In this document: in pieces, positions 7,326-16,156 of the stretch
How the letters are laid out: each line of letters opens with the position of its first letter
Position numbering within the stretch: position 1 is the stretch's first letter
Origin: Flavobacteriales bacterium
GTDB taxonomy: Bacteria; Bacteroidota; Bacteroidia; Flavobacteriales_F; PHOS-HE28
Direction of reading: 5' to 3'
DNA length: 64,000 nt
Assembly: GCA_016703105.1 (NCBI GenBank)
Contig: JADJCS010000016.1
Coordinates: forward strand, 62,001-126,000
Notes under the pieces: generated by a model
The model's input: only the letters and a program-made list of their open reading frames with translations
The model's database searches: none
What the model was told of the DNA's origin: nothing
Translations under genes and position numbers: made by a program

Positions 7326-8408
7326 ATGCGCACTTTGACCTTCGGCTTGCTCGCGTGCCTGCTGCTGATCGCCTGCGGAAAGAAGCGGGAGACCATCACC
7401 CCTACCGTGGGCCCCATTACCGAGAGCGTCTACGCCAGCGGCGTGGTGAAGGCCGAAGGGCAGTACCAGGTCTTCCCGATGGTGAACGGCACGGTGACGG
7501 CCTTGCTGGTGAACGAAGGCGATACCGTGGTAGCAGGCCAGCCGCTGCTCCGCATCGACGACCGCAGCAGCAGCGCGACCGCGCGCAATGCGGACGCCCA
7601 GTTGCGCCTCCTGGAACAGAACGCTAGCGACAGGGGTCCGGTGCTGGCGCAGCTACGGGAGGCCGTTGGCCAAGCGCGTGACAAATACACGGTGGACAGT
7701 ACCAACTACGCGCGGCAGCAGGCACTTTGGGCCCAACAGATCGGCAGCCAGAACGATCTGGACCAGCGCGAACTGGCGTACACCACAAGCAAGGCGGCGT
7801 TCGTGCGGGCATCCAAAGCGCTCGAAGAGACCCGGGAGCGCCTGCGCACTGAATTGGACGTGGCGCGGAACAACCTCACCATCAGCAGTGCCGGCAACGA
7901 CGACCGCACACCGCGCAGCTTGATCGACGGTATCGTGTACGACCTGCGGATCGAGCCGGGCGAGCTGGCCACCACCCAGAAGGCCGTGGCGGTGATCGGT
8001 AGCGCGAGCAACCTCTACCTGGAACTGGAAGTGGACGAGTACGACATCACCCAGGTGAAGCCCGGGCAGAAGGCCGTGATCAGCCTCGACAGCTACAGCG
8101 GGAAGGCCTTCGGAGCGGAGATCACGCGCATCATCCCGATCATGGACGAGCGGTCCCGCACCTTCCGCGTGGAGGCGCGCTTCACCGAGCCTCCGCCGAT
8201 GCTCTTCCCCTTCCTCACCGCCGAGGCCAGCATCGTGCTGCGCACCAAGGAACAGGCGCTGACCATCCCGGCGGCCTACCTCATCGATGGCAACTACGTG
8301 CTCACCGGAGACGACGAACGCACGCCCGTGAAGGTCGGAGCCCGCGACCTGGAGAAGGTGGAGGTGCTGGAGGGGATCGATGCGAACACTGCGCTGTACA
8401 AGCCATGA
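7326..8408 (+). CDS. HlyD/MacA-family periplasmic adaptor lipoprotein
   Basis: A 360-residue membrane-fusion protein. The lipobox LLIAC places the lipidated Cys at residue 17. A biotinyl-lipoyl half-domain (VVKAEGQYQVFPMVNGTV, residues about 38-55, then GDTVVAGQPLLRID) is followed by a coiled coil of about 100 residues, the second lipoyl half (GIVYDLRIEPGELA) and a beta-barrel domain. It starts a gene set with an FtsX-like permease (86 bases downstream) and an ATPase, the MacAB/LolCDE-like arrangement for exporting a substrate across or out of the inner membrane. A TTACCTTGG box just before the start resembles a -7 element. Confidence 0.9.
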   Translation: MRTLTFGLLACLLLIACGKKRETITPTVGPITESVYASGVVKAEGQYQVFPMVNGTVTALLVNEGDTVVAGQPLLRIDDRSSSATARNADAQLRLLEQNASDRGPVLAQLREAVGQARDKYTVDSTNYARQQALWAQQIGSQNDLDQRELAYTTSKAAFVRASKALEETRERLRTELDVARNNLTISSAGNDDRTPRSLIDGIVYDLRIEPGELATTQKAVAVIGSASNLYLELEVDEYDITQVKPGQKAVISLDSYSGKAFGAEITRIIPIMDERSRTFRVEARFTEPPPMLFPFLTAEASIVLRTKEQALTIPAAYLIDGNYVLTGDDERTPVKVGARDLEKVEVLEGIDANTALYKP

Positions 8409-8493
8409 GCATGTGGAGGAACAAGGCAACATCCTTGCGAAATGCCCGTCTTTCGTTGCGTTCGTTGCGGCGTTGCGGTGAGTCCCGATCCGC
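8409..8493. repeat. Short GC-rich repeat between adaptor and permease genes
   Basis: The 85-base gap contains GTTGCGTTCGTTGCGGCG followed by TTGCGG (8456-8479). This resembles the inverted-repeat arm CGTTCGCTGCGCCGCTGCGG at 28381-28400. It is a half-copy without a visible partner, and it separates two genes of one probable operon. Confidence 0.4.
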
Positions 8494-9744
8494 ATGAAGC
8501 TCCTGCTCTCCATCGCTGTGACCCTGTTGCGCGCCAAGCTGCGGCAGAGCATCGTGGCGGCGGTGGGCGTCATGTTCAGCATCACCATGTTCGTCACGCT
8601 GCTGGGCTTCATGAACGGCTTGAACGACCTGCTCGACGGCCTGATCCTGAACCGCACCCCACACATCCGCCTGTACAATGAGCTGCAGGCCTCGCCCCGG
8701 CAGCCGATCGAGTACGGGACGGACAGCACCACACACGCCTTCATCCGCTCGGTGAAGCCCAAGGACGAACTGCCCCGCCTGCGCAACGCCACCGCCATCA
8801 TGGACGTGCTGGAAAAGGATCCTCGCGTGCTGGCCGTTTCGCCGCGCCTGGTGGCCCAGGTGTTCTTCAACGTGGGCACGGTGGACCTCAACGGACAGGT
8901 GAACGGCATCGATGTGATGCAGGAGATCCGCTACTACAAGTTCGCCGACTACCTGGTGGCGGGCGACCCGCAGGACCTGGCCACGGGCAACAACACCATC
9001 GTGCTGGGCAAGGGCCTGGCGGATATGATGGAGGCGGGCATCGGTGAGGTGGTGCAGGTGACCACCGCCTCCGGCGAACGCACCATGCTCCGGGTATCGG
9101 GCATCTTCCAGAGCGGCATCGCGGACTACGACAAGGTGCAGTGCTACGCGAACATCAAGACCGTGCAGAAGCTGCTGGCACGTCCCGGCAGCTACTACAC
9201 GGACATCAACGTGAAGCTGCACGACCTGCTGCTGGCCCCGGCCATGGCGAAGGAACTGGCGGCGCGCTTCGATGTGGACGCAGTGGACATCCAGACCGCG
9301 AACGCGCAGTTCGAGACGGGCAGTGACATCCGTAACATCATCAGCTACGCTGTGGGCATCGTGCTGCTGGTGGTGGCCGGCTTCGGGATCTACAACATCC
9401 TGAACATGATGATCTTCGAGAAGCTGGACGCCATCGCCATCCTGAAGGCCACGGGCTTCAGCGGCAGCGACGTGCAGCGCATCTTCCTGTTACTGAGCAT
9501 GATCATCGGCGTGGTGGGCGGTGTGTCGGGACTACTGGGCGGCTTCGCGATGCAGAACGTCATCGACAACATCCCCTTCGTCACGGCGGCACTGCCTACG
9601 GTGAAGACCTTCCCGATCGATTACAACCCGAAGTACTACATCATCGCGGTCAGCTTCGCCCTGATCACCACCTGGGTGGCAGGATGGTTCCCGGCGCGCA
9701 AGGCCAGTCAGGTGGATCCGGTGGAGATCATTCGAGGGAAATGA
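8494..9744 (+). CDS. ABC transporter permease, MacB/FtsX type
   Basis: A 416-residue permease with the MacB layout. One N-terminal membrane segment (about residues 16-40, AAVGVMFSITMFVTLLGFMN) is followed by a large periplasmic MacB_PCD domain of about 230 residues. Three C-terminal membrane segments follow (ISYAVGIVLLVVAGFGIYN near 285, LLSMIIGVVGGVSGLLGG near 330, and YYIIAVSFALITTWVAGWF near 380), and the protein ends PARKASQVDPVEIIRGK as in FtsX proteins. It should pair with the adjacent ATPase and adaptor. The substrate (lipoprotein, peptide or small molecule) cannot be told from sequence. Confidence 0.92.
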   Translation: MKLLLSIAVTLLRAKLRQSIVAAVGVMFSITMFVTLLGFMNGLNDLLDGLILNRTPHIRLYNELQASPRQPIEYGTDSTTHAFIRSVKPKDELPRLRNATAIMDVLEKDPRVLAVSPRLVAQVFFNVGTVDLNGQVNGIDVMQEIRYYKFADYLVAGDPQDLATGNNTIVLGKGLADMMEAGIGEVVQVTTASGERTMLRVSGIFQSGIADYDKVQCYANIKTVQKLLARPGSYYTDINVKLHDLLLAPAMAKELAARFDVDAVDIQTANAQFETGSDIRNIISYAVGIVLLVVAGFGIYNILNMMIFEKLDAIAILKATGFSGSDVQRIFLLLSMIIGVVGGVSGLLGGFAMQNVIDNIPFVTAALPTVKTFPIDYNPKYYIIAVSFALITTWVAGWFPARKASQVDPVEIIRGK

Positions 9745-9762
9745 GAATAGAGCCAAACGCTT

Positions 9763-9880
9763 ACCGCAAAGAACACGAAGAGCGCGAAGGGCGGCGGCGC
9801 CGTCGGGTGTGGGGGGTTTTTGGGGGGGGTTGTTTGGGGGGGGGGGCCCCACCCCCCGCGTCCTTTGTGCTCTTTGTGGT
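9763..9880. repeat. 118-bp inverted-repeat element with G-tract loop
   Basis: ACCGCAAAGAACACGAAGAG at 9763-9782 and the imperfect complement GTCCTTTGTGCTCTTTGTGG at about 9860-9879 form the arms. The loop has G-runs of 6, 8 and 11 (9811-9816, 9822-9829, 9836-9846) followed by C-runs. The arm motif is the same as in the tandem repeat at 51371-51645. It sits between the permease gene and the ATPase gene of one transport system. Confidence 0.6.
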
Positions 9881-9899
9881 ATCAATTCCATGCGGTGGA

Positions 9900-10577
9900 A
9901 TGAGCACGAACGTTCTTGAAGTGCGGAAGGTGAGCAAGTCCTTCCATGACCCGGTGACGGTGCCGGTGTTGAGGGAGGTATCGCTCGACGTGCGGCGCGG
10001 GGAATTCGTGAGCATCACCGGCAAGAGCGGTTGCGGCAAGAGCACGTTGCTCTACATCCTCAGCACGATGGACACCGATTATGAAGGCGAAGTGACCATT
10101 GACGGTGAGGCTACGCGCGGCCTTCCCGGTTCCCGGCTCGCGGAGATCCGCAACGAGAAGATCGGCTTCGTGTTCCAGTTCCACTACCTGCTCGCCGAGT
10201 TCAGCGTGTTGAAGAACGTGATGCTCCCGGGCCTGAAGCTGGGGCGCTATACCGCCGAAGAAGTGGAGCACCGGGCCATGGAACGGCTGCGTGAGCTCGA
10301 CATGCACGACCATGCCGTGAAGAGCGCGAACCAATTGAGCGGCGGCCAGAAACAGCGCGTGGCCATCGCCCGATCGCTCATCAACGATCCGCTCATCATC
10401 ATGGGCGATGAACCCACGGGCAATTTGGACAGCCGCAACAGCGATATCGTGTTCGACATCTTCAAACATATCGCCTCTCAGCACCGGCAAAGCCTGCTGG
10501 TGGTGACGCACGACAACGATTTCGCCGCCCGAACGGATCGCACCATCGTCATGGACGATGGGCGTGTTGTCGGCTGA
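9900..10577 (+). CDS. ABC transporter ATP-binding protein, LolD/MacB type
   Basis: A 225-residue ATPase with Walker A GKSGCGKST near residue 40, Q-loop FVFQFHYLLAEFSVL near 90, signature LSGGQKQRVAIARSL near 143, Walker B IIMGDEPTG near 164 and switch His in VVTHDND near 199. The Q-loop and signature place it in the LolD/MacB branch that energises FtsX-like permeases, so it completes the three-gene exporter with the adaptor and permease. I chose the ATG at 9900. The longer frame reads upstream through the 118-bp repeat element, which would add a nonsensical Gly/Arg-rich extension. Confidence 0.92.
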   Translation: MSTNVLEVRKVSKSFHDPVTVPVLREVSLDVRRGEFVSITGKSGCGKSTLLYILSTMDTDYEGEVTIDGEATRGLPGSRLAEIRNEKIGFVFQFHYLLAEFSVLKNVMLPGLKLGRYTAEEVEHRAMERLRELDMHDHAVKSANQLSGGQKQRVAIARSLINDPLIIMGDEPTGNLDSRNSDIVFDIFKHIASQHRQSLLVVTHDNDFAARTDRTIVMDDGRVVG

Positions 10578-10633
10578 GAACCGTGTCGGGCAGACGCCCA
10601 AATACGAACTTCGCATCCTCGATCCACGTGAAC

Positions 10634-11518
10634 ATGACCTACCGCTCGACCCTACTGATCAGCGCCGCATTGCTCACCGCACCCTTGGTGGCCCAAAAAG
10701 GCATCTCTCTGGAATGGAACAAGACCATCACGGCCATACCGGATTCCATCACCAACGGGACCCATCGGTTGGGCGCTTTCACCGTGCAGGTCTATGAGAT
10801 CGACGCGGACGATCTGATGACGATGTGGAGCAATGACTTCAAAGCCATCAGCCAGAAAGTGGAAACGGGGAAACCCGCAAAGGCCTTGGGCGCGGTGTTC
10901 ACCGCCGTGAACGCGGGTCCCATTCTCGTGCTGGCGCAGACCGCCACAGAGAAAAAGGCCGGGCTATCGAAGTTGACCATCGCCTTCGCCCAGACCGATA
11001 GCACTCCACTCGTTGACTGTAGCGCGTGCAAGCAGGCGGCCACGGACCTCGCGGTGAAATACAACAAGGCGGTGGTGCAAGGCCAGGTGAGCGCCCAGGA
11101 AGCGATCGTGGCGAAAGCCACCGGGAAACTGGCCGACGCGAACGATGACGAGGCGAAGCAGAGCGGCAAAGTGACCCAGGCGAACACCGATCTGCAGAAG
11201 TTGAAAGCCAAGATGGGCAAGATCCAGAAGGACAATGCGAAGGTGCAGGGCGATATCGCCGGGCTGGAGGCTCGCTTGCAGGTCCGGACCACCCCGAAAG
11301 ACCAGGAGAAACTGGCCAAGGCGCGCGGCAAGCTGGCCTCCGGCGAAAGCGCACTGGCCAAGCTGATGCAGCAGGAAGCCAAGTTGCAGGGCAACCTCAA
11401 CAAGTACCAGGACAACCTGAAGGGCACCGCCGCCGATCAGGAGGAACGCACGGGCACCAAAGAAGAAGAACAGGCAAAGCTGGATGCGCTGAAGCGGAAG
11501 CTGGACAATATCCGCTGA
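10634..11518 (+). CDS. Exported coiled-coil protein of unknown function
   Basis: A 294-residue protein with a signal peptide (MTYRSTLLISAALLTAPLVA, cleavage after about residue 20). A globular region of about 120 residues follows, with two Cys in VDCSACKQA. A long Lys/Ala/Gln/Glu-rich coiled coil runs from about residue 140 to the end (KLKAKMGKIQKDNAKVQGD and similar heptads). I do not recognise the family. ATG at 10634 was preferred because it gives a clean signal peptide. It stands alone between the ABC exporter and a TonB-dependent receptor on the same strand. Confidence 0.75.
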   Translation: MTYRSTLLISAALLTAPLVAQKGISLEWNKTITAIPDSITNGTHRLGAFTVQVYEIDADDLMTMWSNDFKAISQKVETGKPAKALGAVFTAVNAGPILVLAQTATEKKAGLSKLTIAFAQTDSTPLVDCSACKQAATDLAVKYNKAVVQGQVSAQEAIVAKATGKLADANDDEAKQSGKVTQANTDLQKLKAKMGKIQKDNAKVQGDIAGLEARLQVRTTPKDQEKLAKARGKLASGESALAKLMQQEAKLQGNLNKYQDNLKGTAADQEERTGTKEEEQAKLDALKRKLDNIR

Positions 11519-11593
11519 AGCTTTAGGAACCGAGGTCCCGCGTGCTTGTCGCCTTGGAATACACCGCTGGATAATTCGGGCGGCCCCGCTCCG

Positions 11594-11601
11594 TTACTTT
11601 G
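11594..11601 (+). promoter_or_regulatory. -7-like element abutting the TonB-dependent receptor start
   Basis: TTACTTTG ends only six bases before the ATG at 11608. It is one mismatch from the Bacteroidota -7 consensus TANNTTTG. Transcription would start at or next to the start codon. Confidence 0.5.
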
Positions 11602-11607
11602 CCGCCC

Positions 11608-14130
11608 ATGTTCCGCGCCGGTGCCCTGCTCCTCTTCCTGTTGCTCCTGGTAACAGGGAGCGCGCAGACCGACGGCACCATATTCGGCACGGTGCGCACG
11701 CCGGATGGCCGGGTGGCACCCTTCGTGAACGTTTTCGTGGACGGCATGTCGCGGGGTACGCAAACCACCGATGAAGGCCGGTACGAGCTGAACCTCCCTT
11801 CCGGAGCCGAGCTACTGCTGAAGTTCAGCTTCGCGGGCAGCATCCAAGAAAGACGGCTCACACCGGTCGCTGGGCAACGTATGCGCATGGACGTGGAGCT
11901 ACCGGTGAACACGCTCGGGCAGGTGGATATCCGCAGCGGCAACAGCGAACGCGATGGGGGGCTCACCGTGCTCGACGCGAAGCTCACCCGTTTCATTCCC
12001 ACGCCGCTGAACGGGGTGGAAGCCCTCCTGAGCGGCCAACTCGGCGTGGTGATGCGGAACGAACTGAGTTCCGGCTACAGTGTGCGCGGCGGCAACTTCG
12101 ACGAGAACCTGGTGTATGTGAACGACATCGAGGTGTACCGTCCCTTTCTGGTGCGGGCCGGGCAACAAGAGGGCCTGAGCTTCCCGAACCCGGACATGAT
12201 CGAGCGGATCCATTTCAGCGCAGGAGGTTTCGAAGCGCGCTATGGCGACAAACTGAGCAGCGTGCTGGATATCACCTACCGTAGGCCGAAGGAGTTCGGC
12301 GGCTCGGCCACCATGAGCCTGCTGGGTGGGGCGGTCCACTTGGAAAGCGCCATGCTGAAGAAGCGGCTGCGTCAGATCACCGGCTTCCGTTACCGCACCA
12401 ACAGCTATCTGCTGAAGAGCCTCGACACCCAAGGGGAATACGATCCGCGCTACGTCGACCTGCAGAGCTACTGGACCTTCGATATCAGCGACAAGGTGGA
12501 ACTGGGTTTCTTGGGATTGTACTCCAGCAACAAATACAACCTGATCCCGCAAAGCCGGGAAACCGAACTGGGCAATTTCAACCAGGCCCTGCGGTTCACG
12601 GTGTATTTCGAAGGGGAGGAACGCACGGCCTTCGACACCTACTTCGGCGCCCTCAACCTGAACTGGAAAGCGAACAAGGAAACCTTGTTGAAGTTGACGG
12701 CGAGCGCCTACCGGACCTTCGAATCCGAACATTTCGACATTCTTGGCCAGTACTACCTGGACGAACTGGACCGCGACCTGGGCAGCGACCAGTTCGGCGA
12801 AGTGGTGCGTAACCTGGGTGTGGGAAGCTTTCTGGACCACGCGCGCAACGACCTGGACGCGACCGTGATCACCATCGCGCACAAAGGGTTCCGGCAGCTG
12901 CGCAAGAGCTATCTGCAATGGGGCGTGGATGGGCGTCGGGACATGATCAACGATAAGCTGAGCGAGTGGACCATGATCGACTCGTCGGATTACAGCATCC
13001 CGCAGGGCGGAACAGGCGACGAGCTGGAACTGAACTATGTGCTGAAGAGCAAGTTGTCCGTCGAGAGCTATCGGTTCAGCGGCTACCTGCAGAACGCCTG
13101 GAATTGGGAGACGCGACCCGAACGCACCTGGGGCCTGACGGTGGGCGCACGCGCGAACCACTGGACCTACAACGGGGAAACGGTGGTGAGCCCGAGGATC
13201 CGTGCCTCCTACTCCCCTGGCTGGAAGCACATCAACAACAAGGGGGATACGCTGGACCGCCAGCACCGCTTCTGGTTCGCCACCGGGCTCTACTACCAAC
13301 CGCCGTTCTACCGCGAACTGCGCGGCTTCGATGGGCAGTTGAACCCGGAGATCAAGGCGCAACGGAGCCTTCACTTCCTGTTGGGCTGGGAACGCGGCCT
13401 GCGCATCTTCCAGCGCCCCTTCAAACTCACCGGCGAAGCATACTACAAGTACATGGACAACGTGATCCCCTACGAGGTGGACAACGTGCGGATCCGGTAC
13501 TATGGGCGCAACAATGCCAAGGGCTATGCAGCGGGCCTTGATCTGAAGCTGAACGGTGAATTGATCAAGGGCATCGAATCGTGGGCGGGAGTGAGCGTGA
13601 TGACGGTACAAGAAGACCTCACCGACGACTACTACTACCTGCGCTACAACGCGGCGGGCGATACGATCATACCGGGTTACACCTTCGATCAAGTGGCGGT
13701 GGACAGCACGCGCAAGGAGCCCGGCTACATCCCCAAGCCCACTGACCAGCGCGTCAACTTCGCGCTCTTCTTCCAGGACGAGATGCCGCGTTGGCCCACC
13801 TTCAAGGTGCATTTGAACCTGGTGTTCGGCACTGGCCTCCCCTTCGGCCCACCGAACGACGATCGGTACAGCGACACGCTGCGCACCAAACTCTACCGGC
13901 GTGTGGACATCGGCTTCAGCAAGCAGTTCCTCGGTGCCAAGGGACAGGAGAAGACCGGCTTTCTCCGGCACATCAACGACCTGTGGCTCACGGTGGAGGT
14001 GTTCAACCTGCTCAACATCAACAACACCATTGACTATACCTGGGTGCAGGATGTGGGTGGGCGCTTCTACGCCATCCCGGACAACCTCACCCCGCGGCGC
14101 CTCAACGTGAAGTTGATCGCGTGGTTCTGA
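11608..14130 (+). CDS. TonB-dependent outer-membrane receptor with N-terminal carboxypeptidase-regulatory-like domain
   Basis: A 840-residue receptor. A signal peptide (residues 1-20, AGALLLFLLLLVTGSAQ) is followed by a CarboxypepD_reg-like domain (TIFGTVRTPDGRVAPFVNVF, about residues 24-105). The plug comes next (PLNGVEALLSGQLGVVMRN, then VRGGNFDENLVYVNDIEVY near 160) and then a beta-barrel rich in aromatic strand ends. The protein finishes in RLNVKLIAWF with a terminal Phe, as expected for BamA-dependent insertion. The ligand is unknown: no SusD partner or siderophore gene is adjacent, so this is not a SusC/D pair. The ATG at 11608 is used; a TTG nine bases upstream is less likely. Confidence 0.93.
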   Translation: MFRAGALLLFLLLLVTGSAQTDGTIFGTVRTPDGRVAPFVNVFVDGMSRGTQTTDEGRYELNLPSGAELLLKFSFAGSIQERRLTPVAGQRMRMDVELPVNTLGQVDIRSGNSERDGGLTVLDAKLTRFIPTPLNGVEALLSGQLGVVMRNELSSGYSVRGGNFDENLVYVNDIEVYRPFLVRAGQQEGLSFPNPDMIERIHFSAGGFEARYGDKLSSVLDITYRRPKEFGGSATMSLLGGAVHLESAMLKKRLRQITGFRYRTNSYLLKSLDTQGEYDPRYVDLQSYWTFDISDKVELGFLGLYSSNKYNLIPQSRETELGNFNQALRFTVYFEGEERTAFDTYFGALNLNWKANKETLLKLTASAYRTFESEHFDILGQYYLDELDRDLGSDQFGEVVRNLGVGSFLDHARNDLDATVITIAHKGFRQLRKSYLQWGVDGRRDMINDKLSEWTMIDSSDYSIPQGGTGDELELNYVLKSKLSVESYRFSGYLQNAWNWETRPERTWGLTVGARANHWTYNGETVVSPRIRASYSPGWKHINNKGDTLDRQHRFWFATGLYYQPPFYRELRGFDGQLNPEIKAQRSLHFLLGWERGLRIFQRPFKLTGEAYYKYMDNVIPYEVDNVRIRYYGRNNAKGYAAGLDLKLNGELIKGIESWAGVSVMTVQEDLTDDYYYLRYNAAGDTIIPGYTFDQVAVDSTRKEPGYIPKPTDQRVNFALFFQDEMPRWPTFKVHLNLVFGTGLPFGPPNDDRYSDTLRTKLYRRVDIGFSKQFLGAKGQEKTGFLRHINDLWLTVEVFNLLNINNTIDYTWVQDVGGRFYAIPDNLTPRRLNVKLIAWF

Positions 14131-14175
14131 CGCGGCGCGGATCGTGAGCGTATCTCGATCTAAATTAGCCCGGTG

Positions 14176-14559
14176 ATGACGCGCTACCTTCCCTCCCTTG
14201 CCCTGTTGCTCCTGCTATCCGCGTGCGGCGCGCATCGCTACGTGGCCTCCACCCACCCCAACGGAAAACCGGAAGTGGTGATCTTCATGAAAGGCAAGGG
14301 CGAGGACGCGGTGAAGGTGATGGAGAAGGTGTACTACACGAACGGCCAGATGGAATACGTCGGCCATTTTGAGAACGGCGTGGAGCACGGTGAATGGGAG
14401 TACTTCTACGAGAACGGCACCCGCAAATACCTGGAGACCTGGGTTGACGGTGTGGAGCACGGCGTCCACTACGACTATAGCCCCGATGGTCAGGTGTACC
14501 GCGAACTCCACTACGACCACGGCAAGCTCGTGAAGGAGGTGGATCGGTCCAAGCAATAG
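14176..14559 (+). CDS. MORN-repeat (YwqK-like) lipoprotein
   Basis: A 127-residue lipoprotein with lipobox LLLSAC placing the modified Cys near residue 17. It contains tandem beta-hairpin MORN-type repeats: YYTNGQMEYVGHFENGVEHG, then EYFYENGTRKYLETWVDG, then YDYSPDGQVYRELHYDHGK. This repeat pattern is often labelled YwqK antitoxin, but a surface or periplasmic structural role is as likely; no toxin gene is adjacent. It follows the TonB-dependent receptor by about 45 bases on the same strand and may be co-transcribed. Confidence 0.8.
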   Translation: MTRYLPSLALLLLLSACGAHRYVASTHPNGKPEVVIFMKGKGEDAVKVMEKVYYTNGQMEYVGHFENGVEHGEWEYFYENGTRKYLETWVDGVEHGVHYDYSPDGQVYRELHYDHGKLVKEVDRSKQ

Positions 14560-14586
14560 GACCGACGAGCGTCAGAGCGCACTTCG

Positions 14587-15862
14587 CTAGGCGAACTGTT
14601 TCACGCTGAGCGCGATGATGCTACAGCACTCCATCACCTGCTCCTCGGTGATCACCAAGGGCGGTGCGAAACGGATGATGTCGCCATGCGTGGGTTTGGC
14701 GAGCAGGCCATTGTCACGGAGCAGCAGGCAAAGTTCCCAGGCGGTTTTGGGTGCGCCATCGACGGCAGTGCGCGGCTCGATGATCAGCGCGTTCAACAGG
14801 CCTTTGCCGCGCACCTTTTTCACGAAGTCGTAGCCATCAACCAACTTCTGCATCTCGGCGCGGAAGATCCTGCCAAGGCGTTCGGCGTTCTCCACGAGCT
14901 TCTCGTCCTTCACGATCGCCAACGCCTCCACCGCCAGCTTCGCTCCCAGCGGGTTGCCGCCATAGGTGCTGCCATGTGTGCCAGGGGTAAAGACATCCAT
15001 AACCTCATGGTCCGCCAGTACCGCGCTAACCGGATACATGCCCCCGCTCAGGGCCTTGGCCAGAATGACCACGTCCGGCCGCTTCGCCTTGTCGCGCTCC
15101 GCATCATCCACGCTGCACAAAAGACGGCCGGTTCGCGCGATCCCCGTTTGGATCTCGTCCGCGATGAAGAGCACGTTCTTCGCCTTGCATAAAGCGATAG
15201 CGCGCGGGATGTAGTCCTCCGCAGGGAGTGAACACGCCCTTCTCTCCTTGGATCGGTTCCACCAGGAAGGCACAAACATTGGGATCGGCGAGCGCCTTCT
15301 CCAACGCGGCCAGGTCATCATAGGGGATCACCTCGAATCCCGGCGTGAACGGCCCGAAACCACCTTGGCTGTCCGGATCGGTGCTCATGCTCACAATGCT
15401 GATGGTGCGCCCATGGAAGTTGCCCTCGCACACGATGATCTTCGCCCGGTCCTTGGGGATCCCCTTCTTCTCATAGCCCCACTTGCGGGCCATTTTCAGC
15501 GCGGTCTCCACCGCTTCGGCGCCCGTGTTCATCGGCAACATCTTCTCATAGCCGAAGGTCTCGCAGAGCACTTGTGCGTATTCGCCGAGCACACTGTTGT
15601 AAAAGGCGCGGCTCGTGAGGGTCATCCGGGCCGCCTGTTCCTGCATCACCTTCACCAGACGCGGATGGCAGTGGCCCTGGTTCACCGCGCTGTAGGCGCT
15701 GAGGAAGTCGTAATAGCGCTTGCCCTCCACATCCCACACGAACACCCCCTTGCCGCTGTCCAGAACCACCGGAAGCGGGTGGTAGTTATGCGCCCCGAAT
15801 TGCTCCTCCAGCGCGATGGCGCGTTGGGTTTTGGTGCGCTGGTCGATGCGTGACTCTTGCAT
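14587..15862 (-). pseudogene. rocD: Ornithine aminotransferase with a one-base frameshift
   Basis: Two overlapping frames together give a complete PLP-dependent ornithine-oxoacid aminotransferase. The first (from ATG 15862) covers MQESRIDQRTKTQRAI through the cofactor-binding NTGAEAVETALKMARKWGY and ends in the correct frame at VEPIQGEKGVFTP. The second continues with AEDYIPRAIALCKAKNVLFI, DEIQTGIARTGRLL and the PLP-Lys segment LAKALSGGMYPVSAVLA. Reading ACTCCC-GCGGAGGAC instead of ACTCCCTGCGGAGGAC restores the whole protein, so one extra base at about 15223 breaks it. It would normally convert ornithine to glutamate semialdehyde. No other damage is seen, so a sequencing error is a real alternative to a true pseudogene. 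Confidence 0.9.
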
Positions 15863-16156
15863 GATCTGATGGAACGGCGCGCAATATACCGGGTCGAGCG
15901 CGGCGGATAGGAACACCGGTCCGGGCGGCAGGATCCGGATAGACTTGTTCACCGGTCGCACTAGGTTCCGCAGAGGCACGGAGAATGCGCCCTCACCCGA
16001 ACCCGCTCCCAACTGAGGGGCGCGCTTCGTGGCTGCCTGTGCGCTACCGCCCGTGCTCTGGTGCGAGGAGCGGGACGCGCTGGGACGCGGATTACTTTCG
16101 CACCCCGCATTTGATCATCTGATCCTCTGGATCATCTGATCGGCTGGATCGATCTG
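15863..16156. other. Divergent rocD / truA intergenic region
   Basis: About 294 bases. It includes a GCGCCCTCACCCGAACCC stretch near 15987 like the repeat at 4140. A TTACTTTCG box at 16091-16099 resembles a -7 element for truA, and a short repeat of GATCATCTGATC-type units runs from about 16112 to 16155. No gene was seen. Confidence 0.4.

Noticed and set aside
11899..13971. Open frame of 690 codons on the minus strand opposite the TonB-dependent receptor
   Set aside because: Antisense shadow of a real receptor gene; low-complexity Val/His/Ala composition and no motif.
14176..14559. Antitoxin of a toxin-antitoxin system
   Set aside because: The YwqK label rests on MORN-type repeats; there is no toxin gene beside it and it has a lipoprotein signal.
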